This document shows, one piece after another, positions 9,015-21,400 of a DNA stretch of 64,000 bases. This stretch comes from Struthio camelus (taxonomy: Eukaryota > Chordata > Aves > Struthioniformes > Struthionidae), in contig NC_090967.1 of the NCBI RefSeq assembly GCF_040807025.1, forward strand, positions 7,556,001 to 7,620,000, read 5' to 3'. Made by a program: the position numbers and the translations under genes. Position 1 is the stretch's first letter, and each line of letters begins with the position of its first letter. The notes under the pieces were generated by a model, which did no database searches, was not told the origin of the DNA, and was given only the letters and a program-made list of their open reading frames with translations.

Positions 9015-10600
9015 ATTGGCCCCACCAAAGCGAGCACGTGTCGCAGTGCTTGCACTGCCCAAGGGTTTTCTGGATCCCTGGTTTATTGCTTAGACAGGGG
9101 CCCCAAGAAAGGCAGCCAAGGAAGAAACAATCCCCCAAAATAAAACTTCACTTTTCAGCTTTCCTGAAACATCTTCAGCTCTTGCCAATCCCTTGGCAAA
9201 AGCAAGGTGGAGATCTGATAGGAAGCACCATTTGAGAGATCTTTAGTGAAATGGAAAATTCATGCCCTGTTTTGGTTATTGCTATTTTTTTAAGCAATTC
9301 TTGAATTTTCACTGAAAAAACATTTATTTCTTCATTTTGGGGATTGCAACCTCTCCCCTCCCGGAAGTGAGGCCACTGAGCTTGGCCGCTCTGTGAAGAC
9401 CCAGCCCTCTTCCCTCTCCTAGAAAGAGCCATTCCAGTGTCATGTTACAGCATGCCAGACAGGCAATGTTGGGGGAAACTCGCTTCAGAGCTGCCCCAGA
9501 AATATTTTGGGGTTTATCGGTTAAAGAAACAGGGATCTGAGTATGCAATTAATATTTCTTTCCTCCTTCTGCGAAGAATACTTGGCACAAGGGACTCCCG
9601 AGCCCAAGAGACACAGACCAAGAGGGACAAGCTCTTCCTCGCAGGGACCCGATGCACAGCAACCGCTCGATAAATTGTCTTTGCAAAACATCAGTAACTG
9701 CAGCATGACATTTTCCTCCCTGAGCTTCCTGACCCCAGGCGCTGGCCATCGCTCAAATGGCAGCACCGGATTCAGTTTCAGGCCAGCATCTGCCATTTCC
9801 ATGGAAACGGAAAAGCAGACGGGTGAAAGCGGACAAACAGGCTGGAACCGACGCTCCGTGCGGCCAGGACCCGGCACCCTCGCCAGGACACCCGTCGCTG
9901 GCACGGCGTGGGATTTGCACCTGCTCCGGCTGGGAAGCCGGGCGGAAAGGGCGTCCGGCACAGAGCACGCCGGTGCGCGCCGCTGGCAGCCTCGTTGCGT
10001 GCGTGCTGATCCTGCCACAACCGGGCTGCGAGGGGCATGGAAAAACCAGGCAACTGCCCAGAGCGCTCCGACTCTACCCAGGCAAGATCCCCCCGGGAGG
10101 AGAGGGCGAGGAACGCGCAGGGAGAGCCGGGGCTCGGCGACGCCGGACTGCCCTCGGCTGCGCAGTCACGCGCCAGGCGCCGCGGCCTTCCCTGGGAAGC
10201 TTCGGAGGCCGCTTTATCTCCCGGGTGACTCCACGAAGTCGGGCAGAGCTTCACGCCCCGGGCGCCAGCGCCTTCCCGCGCCAGCGAGGGCGACGGCCCA
10301 AGCGGTCCCCGAATGGATTGAGCAAGCTCGGCCTGCCTGCAAACCTCGCCCCGAAACGGGGCTCGAGCCGGAGCGCCCCGCGGCCGGCAGGTCCCGGCCC
10401 GCCTGCCCCCTCCCCTCGGAGGGCCCCGGGCAGCGGCTCCAGGCCCCGCGGCCTACCAGGTGGGACCGGGCCTGGCCCCCATGGGAGGCCGAGGGAGGGG
10501 GGCCCCCGACCCCCATGGGGTGGGGGGCAGCCCCAGACCCACACCACGGTGCACAGGGACCCCACCAGGGCCCCACTGCCATGAGAACTTGGGGGGGGGG
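9015..10600. other. Intergenic DNA leading into the RNF126 CpG island
   Basis: AT-rich from about 9130 to 9330, then rising GC content. A long plus-strand open frame ending near 11,120 crosses the RNF126 start region and has no recognisable domain. A run of 12 G is at about 10,590-10,601. Confidence 0.45.
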
Positions 10601-10686
10601 GGGCGCGCGCTATGGGGCACCACCAGCAACAGGCCCCACACGCACAGAAAATGGCGACGGCACACAGCCCACCCCCGGGCCCGCCC

Positions 10687-10694
10687 CTTATATA
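10687..10694 (-). promoter_or_regulatory. Canonical TATA box facing away from RNF126
   Basis: The minus strand reads TATATAAG inside a GGGGG...GGGGCGGG context. It lies about 240 bases upstream of the RNF126 start codon and points left. A start site some 30 bases on, near 10,655, would give a divergent antisense transcript into the 10-kb gene-free stretch. No protein-coding exon was recognised downstream. Confidence 0.5.
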
Positions 10695-10839
10695 CCCCCA
10701 CTGACCCCGCCCCCAGACAGCCCCGCCCATCGCCCCAGCCCCGCCCCTCCTCCACGCCACGCCTCCCCGGAGCGGCTCCCCCCTCCCTTCCCCCCGCTGC
10801 CCTCCCCCGCCCCTTCTTTTCCGCGTTTCCCTCTGCGTG

Positions 10840-10929
10840 GGCCCTTTGCGTCCCTGCTCGGCCGCCGTCGCCTGCGCCGTGCGTCACCGGGCGGGGCGGG
10901 GCGGGGCGGCGCGGGGGGGGGGTGGGAAG
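10840..10929 (+). promoter_or_regulatory. RNF126: RNF126 promoter and 5' leader (GC boxes, YY1-type site)
   Basis: Overlapping GGGCGG boxes run from 10,889 to 10,909, preceded by a TGCGTCAC CRE-like word at about 10,879. A run of ten G precedes the start codon. AAGATGGCGG at 10,927-10,936 is the classic YY1 site of TATA-less housekeeping promoters and contains the initiator ATG. Confidence 0.65.
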
Positions 10930-13900
10930 ATGGCGGAGGCTTCCCCGCAGCCGGGACGGTTCTTCTGTCACTGCTGCTCGGCCGAGATCGCCCCGCGCCT
11001 GCCCGTGAGTGGGGACGGGGGCCTGGCCGAGGCCGGCGCGGCGCTGGGGGGCCGGGACCGGGCTGGGGGCGAGGGCTGGGCACGGGCCCGGCCGTTCGGG
11101 CACGTGGGGGTGAGGCCTGAGGGGGCGGGGGGCGGCTTGGGGAGGGGCTGGGCCCGCGGGGCGGGGGGGGGTCCTGCGTGTGAGAGGACGAGGGGGCTCC
11201 GAGGGGGCGGGGGGGTCAGGGGTGGGGGTCTGTTTGTGAGGGGGGCTCGGGTGGGCGTTCAGAGGGGGTGGGAGCTCAGGAGGGGGGTCTGTGTGGGGGG
11301 GGCTCAGGGGTGAGGGTTCAGAGGGGGTGGGAGCTCAGGAGGGGGTCTGTGTGTGAGGGGTCTCAGGGGTGGGGGTTCAGGGGGGGAGCTCAGGAGGGGG
11401 TCTGTGTGTGGGGGGGCTCAGGGGTGGGGGTTCAGAGGGGGTGGGAGCTCAGGAGGGGGGTCTGTGTGTGGGGGGTCTCAGGGGTGGGGGTTCAGGGGGG
11501 GAGCTCAGGAGGGGGGTCTGTGTGTGAGGGGTCTCAGGGGTGGGGGTTCAGAGGAGATGGGAGCTCAGGAGGGGGGTCTGTGTGTGGGGGGGCTCAGGGG
11601 TGGGGGTTCAGAGGGGGTGGGAGCACAGGAGGGGGTCTATGTGAGGGGGGCTCAGGGGTGGGGGTTCAGAGGGAGTGGGAGCTCAGGAGGGGGTCTGTGT
11701 GTGGGGGGTCTCGGGGTGGGGGTTCAGAGGGTGTGGGAGCTCAGGAGGGGGTCTGTGTGTGAGGGGTCTCAGGGGTGAGGGTTCAGAGGGGGTGGGAGCA
11801 CAGGAGGGGGTCTATGTGAGGGGGGCTCAGGGGTGGGGGTTCAGAGGGAGTGGGAGCTCAGGAGGGGGTCTGTGTGTGGGGGGTCTCGGGGTGGGGGTTC
11901 AGAGGGTGTGGGAGCTCAGGAGGGGGTCTGTGTGTGAGGGGTCTCAGGGGTGAGGGTTCAGAGGGGGTGGGAGCTCAGGAGGGGGGTCTGTGTGTGAGGG
12001 GTCTCAGGGGTGGGGGTTCAGAGGGTGTGGGAGCTCAGGAGGGGGTCTGTGTGTGGGGGGTCTCGGGTGAGGGTTCAGAGGGAGTGGGAGCTCAGGAGGG
12101 AGTCTGTGTGGGGGGGGTCTCAGGGGTGGGGGTTCGGGGGGGAGCTCAGGAGGGGGGTCTGTGTGTGAGGGGTCTCAGGGGTGGGGGTTCAGAGGGGGTG
12201 GGAGCTCAGGAGGGGGGTCTGTGTGTGGGGGGTCTCGGGGTGAGGATTCAGAGGGGGTGGGAGCTCAGGAGGGGGTCTGTGTGTGAGGGGGGCTCAGGGG
12301 TGAGGGTTCAGAGGGGGTGGGAGCTCAGGAGGGGGGTCTGTGTGTGCAGGGGCTTGGGTGGGGTAGGGGTTATGGGGCAGGGGTTCAGAGAGTTTGGGGG
12401 GCTCTGAGTGTGAGGGGGACTTGGGGTGGTGGCTCTGGTGCGTAGTCCTCAGCGAGGGAAGAGGGGAGCCCCGGAGTGAGGCAAGATGAGGCATGTGGCA
12501 GTTAGGGAACAGGACGGAGTTGGGAGGAGGCTGTGGGGGGCTGCCTGGAGGTAGCAGGGGGCTGTGGGGCCCCCTCGGGCCAAAGAAAAGCAGCTGGTGA
12601 AGCCAGAGACGGGGTGTGCTGGAGGAGCGCGGGGAAGCACGGCAGTGGGTGTCCTCTTCCTCTTCCTGATGTAGAGGAAGGTGGCGCGGAGGTTCCTAGG
12701 CAGCAGGGAGGTCTGGATGGAGAGAGCGGGAAGGGCTTTGCAGGGAGCAGGGCAGTGGGGTGGTGGGTGCTGCTGGGGGGGGTCCCACCAGGCCTGTTTG
12801 TTGGGGGGCTGCGGTGTTTTACTTAGTGTGTGCTGTAAAGATATCTGTTATAAAGAGAGATGGACTAACCAAAAGCTGTCTTAAAGCAAATTTGGTAGGA
12901 TGCTCTCCTGAGGTAATCCCTTCTAGCAGCCTTTCCCCATCCAAGTCCATGGGCCTTTCTCATCCAGTGCATCTCCAACTGCCTGAAAGGGTTGTCTTTG
13001 GGACAATTCTCCAAACTACGAAAACACCATTATCCCACTTCTTTGTGTGGAATGAACTGAATCTCTGTGGGATAATGGGAGGGTTTCTTTTTTTGTCATC
13101 TTTTCAGTATGGTTTAAACATGAGAAAAGCTTCGTGGGTGATAATTGCTAAGACACAGGAGTGGGCAAATACACAAGTGATACGTACACGGTATTTGCAC
13201 TAACTAACGCAGAAGCATTCGTAGGCTAGGAGCAGTACTTGAACAGGTGTGCTTTAATCACTGAGTCAAAACCTTGCTGCCTACTGGTAAAGACTCAGAT
13301 TTTCCTGGTAAGTGTAGAAAAGGAACACTGGCTGTTGGAAAGTAACTGATTGTGTTGATCATGACTAGATTTTCTGTTGCTAGTCTAACAAATGTTGTAA
13401 GATGTTAAATCTGATTATGAAGTTAACAAGCCCTGCCTTTGTTTATACAGAGTCTTTATTTGTCCTGAGAAATTTGTTGGCACCTTATTAGAATAAAGAA
13501 TAACTCTTTTTTCTATTTTAACATTTATTTCATTTTTAAAGTCAAGCGATAGCTTAACTGTGAGTTAAAGATGTCTCTCTGATGGAATGATTGATTAGCC
13601 TTCACTGTGAATTTGTTTTTGTGACATGATATTTTTCCTTTCGCCTCCTTGATCAGTTTTACTGGTTAGGGTGAAGGCAGGCCTTGATAGTAACAACTTG
13701 TATTTACCATCTACCAACATCTAACACGTTGTATTTAAGTATGAGGACAAAACTGTTAATATGCTCCTGCTAAATAAATAGACTGGCTTGAGAAAGTGAC
13801 TGAGGAGCTGAAGCCTGAATCCCAGGAACACTGGTCACTTATCTGTGTTTAAACACCCTCTCTTATTTCACCCTTGTTTAAACACCGTGCTGGTTACACC

Positions 13901-16900
13901 AGCAGAGCACATCTGGTAGCAAATGTACTGAACTGTGTTAGGGAGCAGACAACTTTTGTTGTAGACTCAGGTTTAGTTAATTGATAGTCAATGAACTTGT
14001 TTAGGATCCAAGTTAGTTTGGTTTCCTCCTGCTGACTGCAGACTGAGTTACTAAATTGGCGGTGTCATGGCATATGCTGCAGAAGAAGTGATTCAAACAG
14101 TCTGAGAAACAGCAAACTTTGACATTTGTGCTGTTCCAGCTGCAAAAGAATTTGCTGATCACTATGTTCAGAGTTGTCTGTAAGCAAAAAAAGTCTCCCT
14201 TACATAGGAGAGTTGAGAGGAGTAAATCACTTCTTTCTCTCAAGTGTGGCTAGCATAATAATTTGTCCCAGTGGTGTGCTGCTAAAATGTTCAGTAAAAT
14301 AGTAAGGGCTTATTTCAAAAGCAGAGGAAATTGATTTCACTTTCTGTAATCTACACAGCTGTTCTTGTGTGCCAATAGCCATCTCTGAGAGGAGTTTGGA
14401 TGGTGTAGAAATGTTCTTGAAATCAAACATTGTGTAAATTCTGTAGACCTAGTTATTTCACAACCGCAGATCTAAAGAGTTCTGCGTGGAAGAGGGAGTG
14501 GCAGCTTCCATAAGTCCTTTTCTAGGACGAATAACTGGATGGTGCTCTGCTAATTCCTTATCTTCCTGGGCAGGCAGGGACAGTATCAAGTGGATCACCA
14601 GTGCTGCTGTGCTTTGCTTGGTTCTCATCATTTTTTTCTGCATTGGCTTGAAGAGTGATCCAGATATTTTATCAAAATAAACTCACGTGACTTCCATCCT
14701 GTCCTCTTTCCAAGAATCCATTAAGTTTGTTTCAGGGCATATTACAATCTTGAACATAGAAATAGTAAAGGGAACCAGTGTGGTGGTGGTGGGTTGTTTT
14801 GGTTTTGTTGTGGTGGTTTTGTTTTTCTTAGAAGCTCTTAAACCTCTATCATACTGAGTTTAGCTTTATCAGAATTGGGTCCTTTGTCTTGTCCAGGGTT
14901 TGGGGCAGTTATGTTTTGCCCGTACTAACTGTTCCACCTTAACTTCGGTTCAAGTTAGGTACAGGATACGTTACTTCCTGTTCCAGCTCTGCTGTGCTGT
15001 ATGGCATTATTTCTTGTCAAGCGTAATGACCACATTCTGCTGAAAAGCGAAGTAATTTCCTTTCGTGTTCTTAAGCGTTCTGAGTTTCTTCTCACTTTGA
15101 TGGTGTGATCATGAAGTATAAATTATTCACTAACACTGAGAATTTGAGAAAAGCAACAGTAGCAAACTCTTGAGGATTCCTGCATCTGAATACACAGACT
15201 GTTTATTATAAAATATACAGTCTTCAGTATTAAAAGCTAGAAATATGGCAGTAGCTTTCTGTAATGAATGTTGAGCGTGGGAGTATAAAATTCTGGTATT
15301 CTGTGTTGCAGAATGACCCTCTTGTGGCTCCTTAAAGTCTGTGTGGTGTGAATCCCAGACTTTATTAGTAATAACTTTCCATTTAATTCTTCCTAAGTGA
15401 CAGTGACGCTGTAATTAGCCCATATTGTAATTCCCTGTTTGTTGCTGTTTCATTAGGAGAGTCTGGACTCTTTTTGGGGGGGTAGCGTAGGGTGCAAACA
15501 CCCAGCTATTTAAAAAATAGTATTTGAGATTTATCTTTCTGGGAAAGCGGGTGGTTTTGCTTTCATTTCACCCAGAACAACATCCAAAGTTACCTAATGC
15601 TTTGTCTATACTGGAGATTAATTAGCGTTATCCAAGTCTTTCCAAAGCCATGTTCCAAACAGGCTCTGGCTTAATGATTTGCCTCACTAGTCTGGTCAAG
15701 GCAAGTATCAGTGTTTTGGGGCCTTTTGGGGTCTCCTGTGCAAGCTCTACTTGCCATTTATGCCAAATAATACAGATGACAGAGGTATCTTTAAATATGA
15801 TTTTTACAGTAACTGTGTCCTATCTGCACTGGGTGGACAAACTGTTACCCTTAAAATAGCATTATGCAGGATTTAAAACTGGTTATTGAGTTACACTGTG
15901 TAGAAAGCCAGATGGTAAGAGGAATTTCTCTGTCTCTACCTAATCATTCTGTGAAGTATCTTCATCTGTACAGAATTCCTTCCTTAAGAAGTAAAGGGGG
16001 GGAAGAGTTTTCCTGCAATCCTTCCACCTGCCTTAATGAACTGAAACACGCTCTGGAAAGGTGTGGGCTAGGGAGCCCACTCAATTCAGGGAACAACAGT
16101 CAGCCAATCTGTGAAATAGTCTGGCACAATGTGAATTTCCTCTGAAATTATTGTTCTATTTCAGCTGCTGCATGTTGCTCGCTGATTATGAAAGTTGATG
16201 CGGTCTAGGGGAAATTAAGACTATCTTCTTACTTAATCTGGTCACTTGTGCAGTAACAGTGAATGCTTCTAACCATGTAACCTTGGAGTTGAAATATGAC
16301 ATGTTTTATTGGATCTAATCCCCCAAAAATTTACTTCTTAAGTTTCAAAACTACGGGGTTCTTGGTGAAATGTTGTAGGCTCTGGGAGGTGAAGTGTGTC
16401 CAGCTCTTGGAGATCATCTTAAGTGCTCAGAACTGTGCTTTCTCTAATAGTAGCATTGGGAGGATGGACTGCAGGACTCTTTTTTTTCCATCCCATCACA
16501 CTGAAGGCACTCTGCGGCTTTTACATGATACTTTTTTCCTCATTCAGTCTTTTTTCTCCTATAGGACTATATTTGCCCAAGGTGTGAATCTGGTTTTATT
16601 GAAGAACTTCCTGAAGAGCCAAGGTATTGTGCTGCTCCTAAATGCTGTTGCTAGAGCAAGCTAGTCTGCTCTGCTCTGTTTTTTTTCTTTTTCCAGATAA
16701 AAGGCAGTGCTGCATACTAAAGACACTATTTTTACTTTTTCTGGCTAATATTTGGCTTAATGTTCTTCACTGTGATTCAGCAGTGCTTAAATGGCACGGT
16801 TTGCATCTACAGGTAAATCAGCTATGGGAATGCTGAGTGTCATACTTTGCTGGTAAATGTGGGGAAGAAGAGGTTGATCTTTTAAAAAAAAAAAAAAAAA

Positions 16901-19900
16901 AAAAAAGTAGGATAGAGGCTTTCCACAAGGAATGTGGTAGCTGTAGCAATTTGGGGTTATCATGTAGAGGTAACTGCCTGCAAGGAAGAATCTGCAGAAC
17001 AGAGAGTGTACGTATGCTTCAGCATAGAGTTTGATATCTTAATTTACAGTACTAATGGGGCTACTTTTTGACCAAGCCTTTGGACTCTGCACTGAAGCAG
17101 CTGAGATCTATGTTCACATGCTTTCTGCTGACTTAGCAATGGCGCTGCTCTCTGGTACAGTGTCAGAGTGGACAGCAGCAAGAGAAATGTCTTCAGACGT
17201 TTCAGACACGTTTGCTGGACCCTGGTTCTGAGTGGCTTTGGGGCTGAGCAGCATGTGGTCAGGCTGGTACAGTCTCAGTGCGGGGGCTTACTAAACTGTG
17301 TGGGGTGTCTGTCAGATGCATGGTGCTGCCTACCAACTATTTGTAAAGCTAGGAGAGCAGTAGTCTTTACAGATTTATGTTTCTGTACTGAAAGGCTGAT
17401 GTTTTGTCTGATTACTAGAGGCCGAAAATCAATCCTAGCTAGTCCTAACTGTACTGGTCATTTGCTCTAACCACGGGAGAATCTCTTAATCTCTGAATCT
17501 TAGTTTTTTTGTTGTCCTTAGTGTCAGAATATAGACCGGGATACTGAGGGGTAAATGCTCCTACAGCTCTCCAAAAGCAGAAACCTAACAGTATTAAGGG
17601 TTTTCCTAATAATCTGTCCCATTTCCTTCTCTGGTTACATGACTTTGCAAGAAAGAAATTCCTTTGATCCAAGATTAGACTTAAGCATGTTTGGGTCATA
17701 GTGGTCAGAGTTTGTACCTTAAATCTTCTCTTCCTGGTGTTCCAGAGAATTAGCTGATTTTTTTTTTTTTTTTTTTGAGGTGGGTTGTGCAGGGAATCCT
17801 TGCTTGACACTGTATTTGAGTCAGTTCTCTGTAGCTTCATGAAATCCGAATCTAACAGGGTGGTAAGAGAAGGATGAAGTTGTAGGAAAATGAGGGTTGC
17901 AAGGGGAGGAGGTGAAATGAAAATTGATGTGGACAATTAAAAAATCAGCAGCTGAGGGCAGGCTAGCATCTAGATTGGCTGGAGTTGATCCTGCCACAGG
18001 GCAGAAAGGTAGACTGGCAGACTTCTGAGGTCCTTCTAGCCCTGGCTCTGTGCAAAAATGAATCAGTCGCTTCCTTTAAAAGTCTGTGCTATTACTGAGC
18101 TGCTATGGTGTCTGCTTTTCATATCAAGATCATATCCCTTGATCCCTGCTGCTAGGAAAGTCTTTTCATAGCGCCCTTCTGAGGCTTACTAACGCTCTTC
18201 CTTCTTCTCAGGAACGCTGACAATGAGACCAGCTCCTCCACATCAACCAGCGATCAGAGCAGGCATCCTTTCGAGGTAAGTCCTTTCTATCTCCTCCAAT
18301 ATTTTCTTTGTTGCCATTGAAGTATTTTCTTTCCGTAGTTTGTTTAAACGTTCCCTGGATTTTGACAAAATTTGAAGGAAGAATGTATTAATATCATCCA
18401 CATACCACTGCTGAGATCTCTGCATGTAGTATAGAGAAACCAGGGAAGCCATAGTGACTATTTCCTAGTTATGTAGTTTCAGTGTATGTTGTCTGTTCAT
18501 CACTAAGCTACTTCTGTGCGTGTACTGATCATCTGTGTTAACCAAGGTTTGTGAGCTGCTGGGGATCTGAAGAGACTAATCTTTGTTGGAAGGCTGGAGA
18601 AATGCCAGTAGTAAAAGCTAAGAGCTGCTTCTCTTCTCATTACAATCTGCTCCTTGAATTCTCTCCCTCCCAGAACGTGGATCAGCACTTATTCACCTTG
18701 CCACAGGGCTATGGCCAATTTGCATTTGGGATTTTTGATGACAGCTTTGAGTTTCCTTTCGGGTCCAATGTGCAATCAGAAGACAACAGGGACTCCGAGA
18801 ACCGGAGGGAGCGAGAGCATCAGTCTCGGCATAGATATGGTGCAAGGCAGCCCCGAGCTCGTCTTGCCACACGGCGTGCCGCTGGCAGGCACGAGGGAGT
18901 TCCCACGCTAGAAGGGTGAGAACAACTTCCAAGGCTTTTGTGGGGATCAGAAGACTGATGGTTCCAGGCATGAGTTAGCCTGGAATCAGTCCATCTCTTT
19001 TCCTCAAATGTTTGAGGACTAGTCTCTTAAAGGCTGCTCCTAAGCAGAGCTGTCCAGTCTGACTGTCTTTTGTAGATGCCTGGTTTTGTCCCATGTGAAC
19101 TCTTGCTTCTGGATGGTCAGACTTCGACTAGGACTAGAGCTGTGCTCGAGCTCTTATCTTCAGTTTGTAGGGGCTATTTTACCTGAGCACAACGGTCTAG
19201 ACTACAGTATGGCTGGGAGATTTTATCCTTAAACCTGTAATGAGAAAGCATTCCCTGATTATCAAGCTGATACTACCAAAATATTGTATTAATTGTGAAA
19301 GGAAATAGTAGAGAACACTGGAGAATAAGACTTACATTCTTTAATTGTATCCAAAAGAGGCACTTTGCCATCTTTGTCAGAAATCATCCCCTTCTGGATA
19401 AAATATTCATACTTATCTTTAGCGATGAATGATCAGTTTGTGCGATGCAACTGCCTTTGCTACAGGAAATTTAGTTTTGCCTTTTTTTCCCCCGACAACG
19501 CAACAGTATTTAGCCACTCCTTCCATGTCAGGATTCTGAGCTGGGAGCTAGCAAACAGTAATTCTTATTTGATCCCGTTTTTGTTGTCTTTCAGAATTAT
19601 CCAGCAGCTGGTCAATGGAATTATTGCACCTACAACAATACCAAACCTAGGACTAGGTCCTTGGTAAGTTGGAATATGAACTGCTCTTTCTGACAGTGTT
19701 CTTGTTGGTACTCCCAGTGGAATTTAATTATTGTCCTTATTCTTAAAGGGGAGTCTTGCATTCAAATCCAATGGACTATGCCTGGGGTGCAAACGGCTTG
19801 GATGCAATTATTACACAGGTAAAACTGGCCTTATAACGGAGTCTCCTGTCCTCTTGTGCAGTGCTGCAAAACTGCCAGCACTCAGTGTGATTCAGAGGAG

Positions 19901-21400
19901 CAAACTACTGAAGGTGTAGAAATGGGAGACAAGGCCCACAGTGTGGGGGATGATGGGCTTGAGTGAATTGGTTCAGTAACTGAACAGATTCAGTGCACTG
20001 CTGAGCCCACATCTTCTTTCTGCCTTCTGTGGCATATTGTTTTTTCAGTTACTAAATCAGTTTGAAAACACTGGACCACCGCCAGCAGACAAAGAAAAGA
20101 TCCAGGCCCTGCCCACCATACAGATCACGCAGGAACACGTAGGTACGTACGTCTCTTCCAGGGAATCTTTCACAAAGAGCTACGTCACACTTCTGTGTAA
20201 TAGCCTCTTGGGATTTTAATTTTGTCTACTAGTACCTTGAAGGCCCAAAACTTTTCAAAGCGAGGAGAAAGCTTAAGTACTTGCTCCGTTATGCTCGCTC
20301 AAAGAAAAGAGAAATGTAGACCAGATGGATTTGCCCTGGGGAGGCAAACTGTCTGTTCTGAAAAGTTTGATGTGGATAAAGATGAAAGAAGCACATGCAG
20401 GCTGGCAGGCTGATCAGCTGGACTGCAGTCCTGCGCTGTCTGACAGCTGTCTTCTAGACTTGCTGTAGGCAGGGCGAGAGGATTTGTTAGTAAACTGCCA
20501 GCACGCAATCTGCCCAAGGTAAGGCTCCTTGGTTGCCAGTGCTTGGCAGTCCTGCTGCGTGGGCCTGAGGACCAACGAGTTGCTCTTATCTGTTAGTATA
20601 ATAGACAAATAAAACACTAGATGCTTTGTTACAGGTATGTATATGTATACTTGCATCTATTTCTTAAATATGTTTCTTACAGTAGTTGTCTGAAGAAGGG
20701 AAGAACCAATCAAATGCAGGGCGGTTAGAGATGGAGTGCTGGTGGTGGGAACTGCAAAGCAACAAGCTTTCCCGTCTGCAGGGATGAAGCAGAGGGAGGG
20801 TCAGCAGCTGCAGGAGCTAGTGGTGGGGAAGGGGTGATGGGATCCTGAGTGTCATTCTTTCCTTTATTACACATCTGTGTTTTGCTTTCTCTTTGTGATA
20901 CAGATTCTGGGTTAGAGTGTCCTGTATGTAAAGAAGACTATACAGTTGGTGAAAACGTCCGACAGTTACCTTGCAATCATCTATTCCATAATAGCTGCAT
21001 AGTCCCTTGGCTGGAACAGGTTAGTTTTGTCTGAGCAGGTCACTTGGATTTTGTGGCATTTGGGTATTTTCTAGTGATGCTGTTCTCCTCTGTAAATGTT
21101 TTCATACCTCCGTGATGAGGCCTAAGCGTGAGCAGCCTTTGATCAGAGGAAGGAGAGTCATTCTAGCTTGTTATGTGAGTGCTGTTCCAATATCTTGTTT
21201 CTAATCCTGTTTCCCATATTTCTTGTTTTGTTTTTGTCTGCTCTTCAAAGCATGACACGTGTCCTGTGTGCCGGAAAAGCTTAAGTGGACAAAACACTGC
21301 CACAAACCCCCCAGGACTCACAGGGATGAATTTCTCTTCCTCCTCTTCCTCCTCTTCCTCCAGCTCACCAAGTAACGAAAACTCATCGAACAACTCATGA
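10930..21400 (+). CDS. RNF126: RNF126, RING-H2 E3 ubiquitin-protein ligase (complete, 9 exons)
   Basis: Coding exons: 10930-11004, 16565-16623, 18212-18275, 18674-18915, 19595-19663, 19749-19818, 20049-20142, 20904-21019, 21251-21400. They join to 939 bases, 312 residues plus stop, next to about 311 in human. The start [16 protein letters not shown]... matches RNF126. An N-terminal zinc ribbon uses C13, C16, C29 and C32 and is known to bind BAG6 and ubiquitin. The middle carries the family block [15 protein letters not shown] and an Arg-rich [13 protein letters not shown] segment. The RING-H2 is C230-C233-C248-H250-H253-C256-C267-C270. A serine run and a short acidic/Asn tail close the protein. 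RNF126 works with the BAG6 complex to ubiquitinate mislocalised hydrophobic proteins in the cytosol, and also acts on p21 and receptors. All splice sites are GT-AG and all phases fit. The 5.5-kb first intron contains a large minisatellite. Confidence 0.97.
11200..12350 (+). repeat. G-rich minisatellite in RNF126 intron 1, unit about 58-60 bases, about 19 copies
   Basis: A unit containing GGGAGCTCAGGAGGGGG, GTCTGTGTGTG and GGGTCTCAGGGGTGGGGGTT recurs from near 11,257 to 12,330. The GAGCTCAGGA or GAGCACAGGA word repeats about 19 times at 54-62 base spacing. A larger duplication (about 230 bases) is visible because 11,600-11,770 and 11,775-11,950 are nearly identical. The non-template strand of RNF126 is the G-rich one, starting 200-300 bases after the first exon. 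Long open frames through it are by-products of the repeat. Confidence 0.95.
12351..16564 (+). other. RNF126 intron 1, remainder
   Basis: Composition falls from GC-rich to AT-rich after about 12,830. It contains a GGTTTTG/GTGGTG simple patch at about 14,780-14,830 and T-rich stretches. No gene, RNA or named repeat recognised. Confidence 0.5.
16624..18211 (+). other. RNF126 intron 2, with A and T homopolymers and a CR1 relic
   Basis: Contains a run of about 23 A at 16,884-16,906 and a run of about 18 T at 17,758-17,777, besides the CR1 3' end listed separately. No exon was seen between the two flanking RNF126 exons. Confidence 0.5.
17970..18050 (+). mobile_element. CR1 LINE 3' end fragment
   Basis: GTTGATCCTGCCACAGGGCA, then AGGTAGACTGGCAGACTTCT and GAGGTCCTTCTAGCCCTG, follow in order the well-known 3' end of sauropsid CR1 ('gggcagggggctggac...gacctc..gaggtcccttccagccct'). 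The terminal short repeat is lost. Old, truncated copy on the plus strand. Confidence 0.65.
20904..21310 (+). CDS. RNF126: RNF126 RING-H2 domain exons (8 and start of 9)
   Basis: Exon 8 encodes [13 protein letters not shown]...[18 protein letters not shown] and exon 9 continues [10 protein letters not shown]. The C3H2C3 spacing (Cys-x2-Cys-x14-Cys-x-His-x2-His-x2-Cys-x10-Cys-x2-Cys) is intact. The E2-contact positions, the hydrophobic residue after the first Cys pair region and W260 before the last Cys pair, are present, so the ligase should be catalytically competent. The domain is split by a phase-0 intron (21,020-21,250). Confidence 0.95.

Noticed and set aside
9543-11120. A 525-codon plus-strand frame crossing the RNF126 start
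   Set aside because: It overlaps the RNF126 first exon in a different frame, has no domain, and lies in stop-poor GC-rich DNA.
11200-12350. CRISPR-like regular repeat
   Set aside because: Units are contiguous and similar along their full length, with no unique spacers, in a vertebrate intron.
11268-12407. Plus-strand frames of up to 185 codons rich in Gly, Val and Ser
   Set aside because: They run through the intronic minisatellite; the repetition comes from the DNA repeat, not from protein constraint.
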